From NCBI GenBank assembly GCA_029718625.1, contig CM056395.1:21289416-21353415 (forward strand): DNA of 64,000 bases, in the 5' to 3' direction. Position 1 is the stretch's first letter. Each line of letters opens with the position of its first letter. The translations under genes were made by a program, and so were the position numbers. The notes below the pieces were generated by a model. That model did not search any database, had not been told where the DNA came from, and was given only the letters and a program-made list of their open reading frames with translations. Shown in pieces: positions 47,759 through 61,700 of this stretch. The DNA is from Synaphobranchus kaupii (Eukaryota > Chordata > Actinopteri > Anguilliformes > Synaphobranchidae).

Positions 47759-48858
47759 GTTGAATCCATTAAAGCACTTGAGAAGCATTCAGAGTCTCTT
47801 TAAAAAGTAATGAACATGAAGCTACGACTGTAAGGGTTGCAGCGATGATCCATTTAGGAGATGCCAAGGTTGGTACGGCTGAAAATCCGCAATATCGCCA
47901 AAATCTGCAGTCGGACTCAGAGATCAATTACACATAGTGACAGCTGCCTATCATAACAACAGCGTACCATTATGAAGTCGAGCTCAGCCTGTCTCATACA
48001 TCTAGAGCCTCTTAAATATGACGCAGTTAAGCATTTTAAATAGCAGGGATAACAATAATAATCCTCACAAAAATAGTAATAAAAATAAGACTATACATTT
48101 TTATACATACAAATTAGTCTTTTTTTCCCCCCCATTTACTACGTCTCTGTGTAGAAGTAGTGCAATGTAGAATATTCAAAACTTGGGATTCCTAAAACCA
48201 TAAACAACCACTCTAATGCCTTCTGCTCGGGAAAAAAACAAACTAATTTTCAGACATACTTTAAATCATTTACTGCTGCAATGGAAAACCGACCGTGATA
48301 AATAACAGCAGGTCTCTCTGGAAAACTGGCATGTCTCATTGGAAAGCCCAGGCCCCAGATAAATGCTCCTCGTAGCTGCCGATTTAAAACTGTGCCCAGA
48401 AGATATGGCATAACTTACATTCAGTATTAATACACAGACATACATCAAATTAATATACACTCATATCCAACTATAACAATGTCCTAAAAACACTTCTTAA
48501 AATCAGAGGGTATAAAATAACTGCTGTTTCTGTGTATGAATATTTATACAAATGTACAAATCTGTTTATAAAAAAAGAGACAGGGAAAGAGAGAGAGATA
48601 GATAGATCCATTTCGACAGCTATTAACTGTTAATAGTTTAAGAGTCTTTAACATTATCATCATTACTAATGTTGACTTAGTGTTGCGCGTTTTATCTTGC
48701 TTCTGTAAATTGCATTGCTTTAGCAATTATGCACCTCTGTGTCACGCCATTTAACGACCACTGAGGTCTACAGAGCGAGTGCAGGGGACTGAAGAGTGAA
48801 ATAAAAACAAATATGAGGAGAGAATGATGGGGAACTGGAGAAGGAGGAAAGAGAATAA
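47759..48858. other. Downstream of n4bp2, probable 3' UTR or intergenic
   Basis: Lies just past the n4bp2 stop on the minus strand. AT-rich; no distinct gene. The polyadenylation site was not identified with confidence. Confidence 0.35.
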
Positions 48859-48865
48859 GAGAGAG

Positions 48866-48922
<57 letters not shown>
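48859..48922. repeat. (GA)n microsatellite in the n4bp2 3' UTR
   Basis: Uninterrupted GA tract beginning about 35 bp beyond the n4bp2 stop codon on the minus strand. Confidence 0.93.
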
Positions 48923-48925
<3 letters not shown>

Positions 48926-48956
48926 TACACATTTGCAGCTCTGGTTCAGGCCCTTC

Positions 48957-49002
48957 TCAATGCAGAGTGACGAGCACCAGTCCACACTTTGGCTCAGTGA
49001 AC
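48957..49002 (-). CDS. n4bp2: n4bp2 exon 16: last strand of the Smr domain
   Basis: Acceptor ttttcgcag. It encodes MFTEPKCGLVLVTLH (the first codon is shared with exon 15) and then TGA, matching the human Smr end FSEIKPGCLKVMLK in layout. It is only 46 bp and lies between two GA-rich tracts. Joining it to exon 15 keeps the total length divisible by three. Confidence 0.82.
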
Positions 49003-52000
49003 CTGCGAAAACCAGATGGGAGAGAGAGAGAGTGAGAGAAAGAGAGAGGGGGAGGGAGGGAGGGAGGGAGGGAGGGAGAGAGAGACAAAGGGAGAGAGAG
49101 GGAGGGAGACAGAGAGGGAGAAAGAGGGAGAGAGCAAATGAGTTACACATGTTCATCGTTTAAAATGTAGTTATTTTCCTCTGCTAATTTAATATTACGT
49201 TTTGGAAATAATTACACAATGTATTTCATGCCAATGCATTCTGTGAATTCTTCAACCCAAACATGCCGGTTTTAGTCACTAAACTTTACTCTCAATTAAA
49301 TAGTTAAATTAACAAAAGCTTAAAGTAGCACTCCAAGGCTAATTTGTCAATTTAACCTTTAAAACCCAGTCAGCACATTGGATGACATATGAGTGTTGAT
49401 GACTCAGAGGGCTGTATTAAAATGTGTCACGTCTCTCACAGGATCACAGAAGGCAGTGACACCAGAGTGACTGTTCATATGCCTCTGATACTCTTCTGAG
49501 CTAGAATGCAAAGCCACAGTCTCCACACTGCAAAAAGAGCCCTTTCATTTTCTACTCTGAGGCACCATCCAATGAGAGTTTGTACCGACAAAAATAAAAA
49601 CTTTGCCTCTGGATGTCTCATTTTCCCCAGCCCGCCATAAGAATACCTAGAGCAGTTCAGTCAACAGTTCAGACTGATGGTGTTAATAATAATAATAATA
49701 ATAATTATTATTATTATTATTATTATTATTAACGATAATATCTATTGGGTAGGGTTCCACATAAACACTACACTGTAGATCAATTTAGTTCAACTGAATC
49801 TCTTTTCTCGAGTCATAAATAAAATAAGTATGTATTAACTTACCATTATCATTTACCATAAACCTAAAATTAACTGAATAATAATTTTGGGAGAAGGGGA
49901 CAAGAGGAGAGGCGCTTTAAAATGTGACATCAAGAGGTATCAATGGCCCTTATGGCACATGGTGCATCCAGTCCTGTTGAGTCCCTGACTAAGGTACTTA
50001 GCCCATCGGGTTTTTAGTAAAATCTCCAGGTGCATAAATGGATAATGTGCAAAAATAAGTGTGTTGCCTTCAGAGGGACTTCAAAACAAATTGAATCAAA
50101 GTTCAAACCCTTTCTGTGGGTTCAGTTACTGTCTTATATGAACCATGGGGATGCATCCTAGGCCCTGGCAGTGTTGGGCGTGTTACTCCACAGCACTGGC
50201 TGTGAGGTGAGGGGTGTCATGGGTCGGCGGGGTCTATCTCACATGTATTCGCGGTTCATGAGGTAGTCGATGACTGCCGGCCGTATCCGGGCCACGCCCC
50301 CTTGGCTGTGGTTCCCCCTTCCGGTGATGACTGACAGTTGAGGTCTGCAGCCGCCTTGCTGCCACTCTGCGAAGGGGACAGGAAGTCGTTAGAGGTGCCG
50401 GGGATGAGACGAGCGGCCCGCGAGAACCGACGCAGCCGAAACATCGCTGCCCGCGGAGCACGCTTTCATCTCTTTGAAAACGCTAGGCGCATATATAAAT
50501 GCGCCGAGCGCTCTCGAATGCAGGGAGGAACCGCAAACTACAGAAATGTGGGCTGTATAGACTCAGTTGCATGCAGTTGCACATAGACGTGACATCCTCG
50601 TAAGGGTATTAGACACAGGAAGGCTGACTATGTGGAGATAAGGCTCTAGGCCTACAGAATCTATGTCCTTACACACATCTACACTCAGACACTAGCCCAC
50701 CGCAGGACTCTCCCTGATCCACGGTTAGCGCATAACCGCAGAATCCATCAAGAGCACACAGAGGCATCATCCACTCCCCGATCACCCTCAGTTCTACGGC
50801 CTACTGTCGTTTTGGACTACTTCGCTTTCCCAGGATGTTACTTGATGAACTCAAGACACTCCAAAAAATAAATAAAACTAAATATGTAATCAAAGGTGTT
50901 GGTTATCATCCAAAAAGGGAGGCAAAATTATTATAATTTTTTATTCATATTAGTATTCACTCTTCTAACCACATTTATGATTTTTTTTAAAAAGACACTG
51001 ACAAAGACTGTGAAGTCAGATCAGGGCATAGATCCAACCCCCTGGCCCGGCCCTCTCTGGCGGACAGGCTGGCCTTTCTCTTTGACCCGTCAGAGAAACC
51101 TGCTTGCGTTTCCCGCGTGATTCCCGAGCAGGGGGGACAAATCGGACCCCGCCCCCCTCTTACCGGCGGTCTTTTCTTTCAGAACCCGCTGCAGGTGGTA
51201 CAGGGCCTCGTCCACGTGCAGGCCGTGCAGGTCCAAAACGTTCTGCGGCAGTAGCGTGGCGTTGACCTGCTCAAAGATCTGCACGGCTGCGCGATCGTTA
51301 GCCTCCCTCATCATCTGTCCGTGGAGGTGGCCCTACAGAGCACAGGAGGAGCCATGAGACGGACACCCTGAGAAAACAGCACTTCCTACTGATAATATTC
51401 ATGCGCGTAGAAATCCGCCTCCTCTAGGAGACCGAATTTCATATCGGGCTTCCAACTAAACACTTTCCCCGAGGTTCAATTTGAAAATGATTTAGCAACC
51501 ATTTTAATCGCTGACATTCTTTTTCTCTTAATTTGGCAATTACGTGATTGTATTTTTAGGCCCATCCCGCCGACGGGAGAGCGCAAACTAGCACGTGCGT
51601 CCTGGGAAATGTGCAGCCGCCCTCCGCTTCTTCTCACCTCCTCAGTGAACCAGATGAGCTTCATGCCTGACGAAGCAGTGGACACTGCCTAATTATTACA
51701 ATTCTTCTTTTAAAAGTCTGACGCTGGGTGACACGTGAAACAGGCAGCCTACAGATCACGCCTCGGGATTCTGTGACTCTGGACTGTAGGGCGTGTCAGA
51801 AAGAATAGCGGTTTATCCTGTACTTGCCACCGAGGACATCTTCTCCAGAAGATTTGGCTCGGGTTAGGCTGATAGATAAACGGCATCTGTGAGCCGAAGT
51901 ACAGTATCGCTCTGTCAGAAGACCGCTCAAAGAGCCCCAATGGCACTGTATGGCATTACCGACCCATTCTCGCAATGGTGGCTCTCGCCCACCAGGCCTA

Positions 52001-52674
52001 AACGCATCCGGCCCCTTTCCTGTTCCCACGGCCCCCACCTGTTGCGCATAGAAGCTGGCCACGTCCTTCATGCCCTGCCTGGAGGCCTCGGCCGCCTTGC
52101 TGAAGGACTCCTGCTGCTTGCGCCTCTGCAACGTGGCCTCCATGCGGAAGTCCTCGTAGTCCGGGTCCGTCGTGTCCTGGAAGTCGGTCGTGGTTACGGT
52201 CGCCCCCGCCTCCTTCCCCTTGCGCTTCTGTGTTGGGGGGGAAAGAAAAAATGTCGGTGTCTTTTTTTGGGTTTTTTTTTTTTGGGTTGGGGTGCGAGGG
52301 GTCAGTGACCTACACGTTCGTTGCTGCCGGCCCTGTGGGTGTCCCTGGGCGGAGCAGTGTCCTGAGCCACCACCGTCCTGACCGGCCCCTCGTCCAGCAG
52401 TGACCTCAGGAACTGCGTCGTCTGCTCCAGGGAGTAGCTGCCAGACGGGCGAGAAACGGACGGGTCGTTCTCAGCTCAGCGGTCACCACAAACGCACGCC
52501 GGACTCGGCAGAAACACACTCACATCTGCTTCAGTAAATCACCTGAACATCTATACAAATGAGACATTTTTTCCTACCATACCTTTATTCTGCTGTCCTT
52601 TATACATTCATACAGAGAGCAAATGCACCCATCACTCTGCAAAAACTCAGTTATTCATCTCTCCCCTTGCCACT

Positions 52675-52717
<43 letters not shown>

Positions 52718-55700
52718 ACCCCACGCTGGTCCGGGGCGCTCACCTGTGGTCCTTGAAGATGTCGCGGAGGAAGTGCTGGTCGATGTTGGGGAACATGGCG
52801 TACAGCTGCTTCTCCTTCAGCAGGGCGGCGCCATCCCGCCTGCCGTCCGCTCGGCTCTCTCTGGACTGCAACGGTCAGAACGATTCACACACCAGGGTAA
52901 CACCTAAAATCCCTAACACCGATGGACCTGAGACCGGTCTCTCTCAAAGAGGCATGTTGTGCACCCACCCCAACCTCTCTATGCATGTCTCGGCCATGAT
53001 TTCCCTCACAACTCAAGTCATCCAGATGAGGCATCTGGATGACTTGAGTTGTGAGGGAAATCACGGGCGCATTCATTGCATAATATAAGTCCTTGGCTCT
53101 CTCCCATACATGAGGCAGCATATAGCTTACATGTCATACGCTCTCCATCTGCACAGCAGGATATTCAACTGATGTGATTCAGTGGACACAGGGATACCCT
53201 AAGAGGGCGCGGTTCATGATTCCATAACACAGCCTATAGGGGGTCCCTGACCGCCACGCTACGGCGCCCCCCGGTAGCCGGTACCTTCTCCATGTGCTCC
53301 TGCAGGACCTGCTCCTCCAGCATGATGTCCCGCAGGGAGACGTGTGACTGGGGCGCCTTCCAGTGGTCCATGACGGGGAAGCTCTCGGCCGCCTCCGATT
53401 GGCCGAGGGACGCGAAGCCGTCCGTGCCGATCAGGAAGTGGGAGGCCCACGCCCCGTCTGTGGGACCGCCCGCGGCTGGCTGCAACTCTCCCCAGTGGAC
53501 AGAGCCTGCAGGTCAGGGGAGGAGCCAAGGGGGGAGGGGGAGGGGAACGAGGTATTAATTAAACAGATAATCACAATGAAGGGAGGAGACGTACAGTAAA
53601 AGTGACCAGGTGTGCCCAGCTCTGAACCTGGATAGCCACAGGGTGACCTAATGTGGGATAATGTAACCTGATACGGGATAATCCGGTTATTGCACACTGG
53701 AGCTTCAAATTAATTCAAAGTTTTCTTGAAAAGACACAGTGTATGAATAGCCACTATCGGGCAGATTTGCAATGCTTTGCAAGTTCAACCAAATACCCTG
53801 TACTTGATTAAACGCCCTGCTGAGCGGCACGGTTACGCGTGCGATCGAGGACTCACTTTCTTGCAGAAGGTGGTAAGAGAGCGCTTCCTGCCGCTGCCGT
53901 TCCTATGGAGACAGTGATGGCTGTCAGGTTGTGCTGTCCGTAACTGAAAGGACTGGTTAAATTATCTCCATTAGCGCAGGCAGAAATGAATGAACCCTTC
54001 CACAAACTGGAACAGGATTGGCTTGGCAAACCAGTGAAAAGTCTATTGACATACATTGTACTATGTGATATTTGGGGCACAAAGAATGTGCTCATCAGCT
54101 AAAACAATAAGAACAGAGGTATTTTTATCTTGGTAATTTTTATGCCATAAGAAGCAAAGTTTTGTGCATTGCGGTTGTCATAGTTATATTACGTGAACGG
54201 CACTGTGTACAGTGCAGTGAATGGTAGCGGCCAAGTTCCAGCCAGAATGGTCAAATTTAGCACAGCCTCTATCGGGGTAATCTGATAAAATAAATACACT
54301 CTTGTCCACGTACTTGGATAGTTTCCTTCCACTTCTGGTGCAGCAGCCGGGCCAGGTTCAGGTCGATCTGAACCAAACAGTCCTCTGGAGGCAACATGCC
54401 TGGAGACAGTATGACAGTGACCATGTGAGTAAGGTTAACGCGAGTCACGGAAAGCACATGTTTTTCCCAAGCAGAATCCCCCGTAATGTCCGTTTTTGTG
54501 CTTTTACCTGGGGCGATGCCTACGGGTCCAAAGAGCTCGCTGAGCTGGAAGGCCAGCTCAGCAGGAAGCTTCAGCTCCAGGGACTGGATGCTGAGGGGCG
54601 TGTTGTTCTGCTTGGCTTGGCTGGCTCTCTCCCTCTCCCCCACCCGTTCCCTCTCCTTCTGCTCCTCCTCTCTGTCCCTCATGTTCATCTCCTCCAGCCG
54701 GGTGACCAGGGACCAGGTGACCTCGTCTGCGGACGGGAGGTCACCAGTCTCCTTGCTCTGCTCCTCCTCCAGGAGGAGCGCTGCCCATCCTTCCTCCAGC
54801 CCTGCCTCTGCCGACGCAGACCAGCCCGATCCCAGGCCTTGAGCAGGGTCGTCCCGGGCCTCTAACCCCCCATCCAGCCCCTCAGCAGGCTCTGCTTCCC
54901 CACAGTCCAGCAGCTGTGTGGTTCGGTCTGGCTCCACATTGGGCTGGCCTGCAGACAGCTCCCCTGGATAAGGGTCATTCACTGAGTACTCCTCAGCCCC
55001 CGGGGCAGGTTCCTCTGCCCCACTGTTGTACTGGACGGTCACTGCTGGCTCCTCTACAGCAGGGCCCTCCTCAGGGACGGGGTGCGTCTCTGCCTCCACA
55101 AAACTGACACCTGCTCCCACGCCCTGGCTCTCAGACTCAGGGAGATCTTTCTGCTCTGCACCGAGGACGATGGGAGGTTCCCTCTCCACGCAGACTTTGG
55201 CTGAATGTGCCTTTGAATCCAGTCCTCTCCCCTGGGCTGGATGCTCCTCGCCAGCCTGCTCCTCCTCACTCTGGAGGTGGTGGTCGCCGTCGTCCCTGAA
55301 CAGCTCCTCTCCGGAGTCCAGCAGCAGGTTGGTGGTCCACTGGATGTCCTGGTGGCACTTGTCGTACAGGTCCTCCAGAGTGTCGTAGGACACCAGCCTA
55401 AAGTGGCGGCTGAGGATCTGCAGGTCCTGGACGTCGCTGCCGTTCCCGCATCTTAGCTCGTCCTCCTCCACCTGGGTCCCCTTGTCGTGCATCACCCGGT
55501 ACGGCACCTCCTGGTGGACGGGAGGCTCCGGCGTGCCAGTCGGCCCAGGCTGGAAACGGGCGCAGTTCGCGCCGAGCACCCTCGCTTCGGGGTGATGGGC
55601 GGCCGCGTCCTCCCGCCGCTGTTGGTCCAGCCTCCAGAGCAGGGCGAAGTCGCGCGGGTCGGTCTGTGCGGAACGGCTGCCATGGCGAGGCTCCGGGGTG

Positions 55701-58700
55701 ACGGTGGCAGGGTGGGGCAGTGCTTGCGGTGATTCCGGGGGTCTGGGGGACGTGGGGCTAGTGAAGGTGAGGGCCAGCTTGCACTGCTTCCCTGATCTCC
55801 GGCTCTGCCTGAGCCTCCGCTCATGACTGCCCCCTGACACCGGCGCCGCAACAGCGCCCCCTGGAGCCTCTGCCCCGCCAGCACCTCCCGGTGTCGCAGC
55901 CTTCTGCTCGGCGGGCCCTTGGTCTCTTCTGCACGTAGGGGAGCTCTCCCAATCCTCTTGGTCTCTCTTCTGCTGTTCTCTGTCTGGGGTGAAGATGTTG
56001 GTTTGGGCAGGAGGAGGGGGAGGAGGAGTCTCTGTTGCTAGGCTCTGCGGGGTGTCCCTGACGGGTGTGATGTCAGATAGTGTCCAGTCTGCAACGCAGT
56101 CCAGTAGTTCTGGCATGGTGTCCCTCCCTGCCTTCTGATCCAACCCTTCCCTGCCGGATGGCATAGGGCTTTGGGTCCCATGGTAGCAAAATTCAGGGTC
56201 TTTCCTGAGGTCTTCAGAGCTAGAGTGTAGCACAAAATCTATAGGAGAGCTGGCAGTCGGGCTGCTTTGTTTCTGTGACGAACTGGTGCCGATTTGTAAC
56301 AGGTCCAGTAGTTTCTGGAACTCAGTCTTATTTTTTTCAGCACCTTCCGCCATTTTGGCTCTCTGGTTTCCGTCCTGCTCTGCTGAGCCTTTACCATCCT
56401 GCTGTGTGCCCTTCCCCCGCCCAGCCCTCAACCTCTGCTCCCGCTGCTCCATCCCTTCCGAAGGCCAATCCCCGACAAAGTCCAACAGCTCAGGCCTCAC
56501 GGGGTTGCAGCCGAGTGTCCTAAAATTGCCAGCTTCCTCCTCCCTCTCGCCCCGACTGGCGTTTCCCGTGAGGGCATCGCTACCGCTCGACTGCTCGGCC
56601 TCGTCCTCGTTGTCGGCCTCGTTCTGCCTGGGACGCGTTCTGCCGCGCCTCACCCGCTGGCTGATGGACTCTGAGAAGGCCACGGGCTGTTCACCCTCAT
56701 GGTCCCGGTTCTGCCAGCTGAATTCTGGGGCCCTCTCCCAGGGAGCCTGGCCTTTATACTCGGACGTGGGAAGAGTGTCCAGCTCCCAGTCTAGTGCGCT
56801 GCTGTCCAGCGGCTCGGCCCCGCCCGCCTGCGTAACGTGCTCGTGCGAGGGGAGCGAGACGCTGGAGCCCTGCAGGCTGCTGTCCCTGCTGCTGCTCCCG
56901 CTGCTGCTCCCGGCACCCAGGCTCCCCTCTCTGGCCGAGCCCCTTCCCACCGACGACACGTCCGGGAGGGAGGAGAACAGCGGGGCGTGGCCGTAGGTGT
57001 GGGCGTAGCCCTGGGCCGAACCCAGACTCAAATGGGGCTCCTCCACCAGGTCGGGCTTCGCCTCGGACGGCGAAGGCCTGTGTGAACAGAACACAGAAGA
57101 ACAGAAGCGTTTCCCTCAGCCCGTAAATATGACAGATACATCCGTTTATTAAAACCCACTGCTGCAGAGCTACAGCCAACATGTAGCAGCTCAGCGCTGG
57201 GAACACGATAGCGCTGTAGTGTAAAAACACTTTCTTTACAAATCTGCTGAAAACGCTCATCCCAAAATATCTCTTTCCATACTTGCACATTGGATACGTT
57301 TTATAATTAAAGGGCACCAGGGATTATCCTGTAGTAGGAAAACACAGGGAATATTTCCCCACGAAAAATATGCCTTTTTGCGTGTATGCTACGAAAAGCT
57401 ACATATTTTCATGAGTTTGCTTTCAAACATGTACTGACTTTTTCCAGGAAAAGGGGGTTTAAGTTGCAAACAGATAAGCCTGTTGAACAATAACTACACT
57501 GTATCCTGCAATGTAGCAACGATTTCTCAGAACAGCCCAGGGCAGCCTTTGAAGGTTATAAGGGAGTAAAGGGGAGGAGAAAGGCGAGGGAGGGGCTTGT
57601 TGCAGACTCACTGTGATAGGCTGGTCTCTGGCAGGGGGTGGGTCATGCTGTTGCTGTTGCTCAGCTCTGAACGCTTGTGGAACGAACGCATAACTGAGTC
57701 GACTGAGACGTGCCGCTCATAGTGCTCCAGCATGCGCTTGATCTTGTCCTTTGACACCCCATGCTTGGTGCGTCTAGGGGGACAGTATAGGAGTTACCGT
57801 CAGATTCAGAAACGTGACTGAAGGTTCATTACAAAACAGCAGGACGCTTGAATGCGTCTTAACCTGACAATCACCAATGAGCACAGATCTGCTTGAGAGA
57901 CACCAAAATCGGCATCTGCAACAAATTACTGACCTCTCATATGGCAGCCGTAATGACACAACTTAGAGCCGAAATTTAAAAATACAGAGTGCCAAACCGG
58001 GGTAACAATAAAAATAGCAGGCAGGGAAAACATAAATCTGGAGTTAAGATTCTGACCTTTCAAGTTCTCTGGGCTTGAATTTCCACCACGTGTCTGGTTC
58101 ACGAAACATCACCTTGTAGCTGTGCTGCTTTGCCTGTAAAATAGCCAATACACACAGACGCCACGCGTGCATTTAAACCCCGTTCGATAACATTCAAGTG
58201 TGTTCTGATCTTCATACTGTCTTTTCAGTCATCACTCCAAAAATAAATGATCAGCTTTAAAATCCAGCAACTAAGGCTAAATATTCAAATGGTTTGGCAT
58301 AGAGGCTTCATCAGTGGAATAGTGCAGTATGCTGGCAATCTTATGGAATTCACAACACGCTGTGAGCAGCCATGAATCACAGTAGCATGTAATGTAGCAC
58401 AGACTACAAAGTGTGAAAAAAACCCCGCGACGTATACTCTGTGACCAGCTTTCACATGTAAACGGCAATGCCAACTTACAAAGAAAGTTAATCTTGATTC
58501 TAAATGATACATTCTGCAAGTGGATGCCAGGGACATACAGTATTACAACAAAAACCGCTGAAGTTTGTGTTTGTGGGTCTGCCCCACTGTCTATGTCTTT
58601 TTTTACTGCAGGAAACTACAACTGAAGTACCCTAACGGGAAAATAAAAGTTATTGTATTCTATTCTATTGTGATGTGCCGAGTCCGAAATAACACGCAAG

Positions 58701-61700
58701 TAAAATGAAACACTTCAGCAAGGAACAAAGCCAATTTTAGGCAGCTTGACAGCACAAAAGGCTTGGGACACTCACCAAAGCCACGTACGGCTTCATCTCC
58801 CAACCTTGCATGTTAGTGTTGTCAATGATGATGGGGGACAAGTTTTTTTCAAAAGCCTCCTTGGCTGATGAGAAAAAAAGAGAGGGAATAACTCCAATGG
58901 CAGCCAGCACGACAACACTTCAACAGTCAGCTCATGTACAATTGTTAGGCCTATACACGCAGTCAAAAAAACAAAATATGTATACACACCGTGGCCTCAC
59001 ACAGTATTGACAATTAACATGAATGTTACAACTACACATCAATGACAGTGTAGCTAGGCAGGCAGACAGTTAAGGTAAATTTCTTTCTTTGCTAAAAGAA
59101 ATATGGCGTGTCCCATTTGTGTCAATTGGTTGAAATGCTACATGTTCATTTGGACAAAGTGAAGGATGATAATAGCACAAGGACACAGAGCCAACCACAT
59201 GCGCCAAGGTCACATGACTATGTGACGCCATAATGAGGATAAGATTTACTATACCTCGGCAGTGATTCCACGCATGCGCCTCCCCTAGCAGAGTTGGGTT
59301 GTAGCGGTAATGGCCGTCACGGCTGAAGAACTCATCTGAACTTAGCACCACGCCACCGGGGTTCTGAATAAGGATGCTCCTGGATAAAAGGACCACACGG
59401 CGCAACACCTTGGTTTCAGAAACACTGCTTTCTTAGCATCTAAACTTACTCAGAGACAAACCATATTAAGAAAGGTTTGAGGTTTAAGGTTACCTGGCCA
59501 AGGTGGATTTTCCTGACCCTGGGGCCCCTCGCAAGAGCACCAGCACCTTCCCCTCCAACGGGGCACCCCTGAGGGGAGCCGGGTGTTTGGGGGCTGCCGG
59601 CAGGGCCCAGGACCTGGGGATAGTGGCGGCGGGTTTCAGGGGCGCCTGCTGCGCGGGGTCGTGGGCGAACCAGTGACGCACGGGTTGCGAGCCCCAAGGC
59701 GTGGGATTCAACACCACGGGCGTGATGAACGCCAGACCTGGGGACTGCGGCTGGAACTCCGGAGCCTGCGTGTTCCAGAACAGCGACGGGGTTGCCAGAT
59801 GCGCCTTTCCCGCCACGCTCTGCCCGAACGACGCCCCCATCCCAGGGTCGGGTAACGCCACTTCCCCACCGCCACAGGCCGTGACCTGCCGACCCCCGGA
59901 CCCTCTGGACCAGGGGCTCTTCCTGTAGGCCTGGAAGGCGGAAGGGCGGCCGTGGCCCCCCAGGTCCAGCGTGGGGACCCTGCTCGCGGACTCCGCGGCC
60001 AGGTGGCTGAAATCCAACAGCGCCGGCCGCTCTTGGAAAAGGGGGGGTCCGGAGAAGCTCAGCCCACTCAGCGGGGAGAGCGTCCCAGAACTCCCGCCGC
60101 CCCCCTCGGTCTGAACCTGCTGCCCCAGCCCAGGCCTTTGCTCCTGCCCCACACTGGACTGGAGCAACTCGGGCAGAGCCTGGCGGCTCTCCCCCTCTTG
60201 GGAGAGGGGTGTAAATGCACCACCAGACAGCGGCGGCTGCGTGGAGAGGGTCTCCATCTCTCTGTCGATGAGCATGTCGAATTCCGCCGTCAGGCGATTC
60301 CCCGTCGAGTCCGGGTCCCCTCCTTCCTCTCTTTCGCCGCCCAGCACCTGGGGTCCGTTGGCTGCCGCCGCCGTGCTGGACTCGTCCTGCCGGGGTTCGG
60401 TGTACAGGAGAGCTGCCGCCAACTCAAACCCTGAGAGAGCAGCAGGTTCTGGGGCTGTTTCCTCAGCTGCCACAGAGAGCTCTAGCAGAGAGTCCATTGC
60501 ATGCTCCACTGAGAGGGAGCAGACGGGTTATTAAAAACAAGCAAAAAAAATATACACGTTGCATACCTAAAGTTACTATTTTAATGTGGAAATGCAAAAA
60601 TAGGGAGGGCGTGTTCTTCTTGCCAGTGCTCTTGCTCTATATAGAAATGTCAAGACCTATCTGGATCGGTTTTAAATTTCATATTGTAGCCTGCGCTGTG
60701 CAGTCTCAAATCGTTCTTAGTAAACAATTTCCCAATATTTTGACATACATAGGCCAAATTAAGATACAGAAAATGGACTGAGGATTAGGCTACATAATTA
60801 TTTAACTTGCATATGGCATAAAATGAAAGCCAGTGTCATTCATTAAAATGTAATTCTGTGCAGAACAAAATAAACCGGCCTCATAGATAATAAAATGCAT
60901 TGGTCAAAACACAACCGTAGGCTATACTGAGAAAATATTATTTGTGTACACCTTTTTAGAATACATGCCCCCTGTCCTAGCGCTAAAGTAGGTATCAGTT
61001 AAAGGTCTTGTTTGAAACATGTAGCCTAAACATGTCAGTTTTGGAGAAGAATGACATTCCCACAAAAGCTAAACGTAAACAAGGCCTCTGGTGTATTTTG
61101 TCAGCTATTCAGCTCAGCAACCGTTTTTCTATGGAAAGATAAAAGGTTCGTTTCAGACTACAGCCATCGGCTTGTAATGAACAGATTGTTATTAAGAGTT
61201 TCCCTCCCTCCGTATGCCTTTATGTAGAGGCAACACATAACACCGGTAACACAGTATGTTCTGGTGGAAGTGCTTTGGCGATCTGGCTGCAATGTCGAAA
61301 GACCGCCATGTCCTCAATATAACAGTGGCAACAAGTTAGCCAACTAGATGGCTACAAAAACAAAACGTGCGAAGCTGGCCAAACTTGGTGCAACAGTAAC
61401 CCGCTTGTTAGACAACTACTTTGCAACAGTCACAATCAGTTATTGTCAACAAGCTCAAATATTTAATTTGCAACTACTACAATTAAAGCTGTTGCAGGAA
61501 TTTCGCAACGCTAACAAGATACAGGCCCTGCCTTTGCCTTAGCTTCGCTAAACATTAAACATACAACGCTGGCTAGCTAAGCTAAGCGAGTTAGCCAGAC
61601 AGACATTGTGCCAAACATGCAATGGAAGGAAAACTGCAGATAGCTATGTGCTAGCATGCTAATGTACTCATCATAGCACGGTTATATTCCGGGAAGCAGT

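Noticed and set aside
54302..57085. Several forward-strand frames of 80-236 residues opposite the large N4BP2 exon
   Set aside because: GC-rich antisense shadows of a confirmed coding exon.
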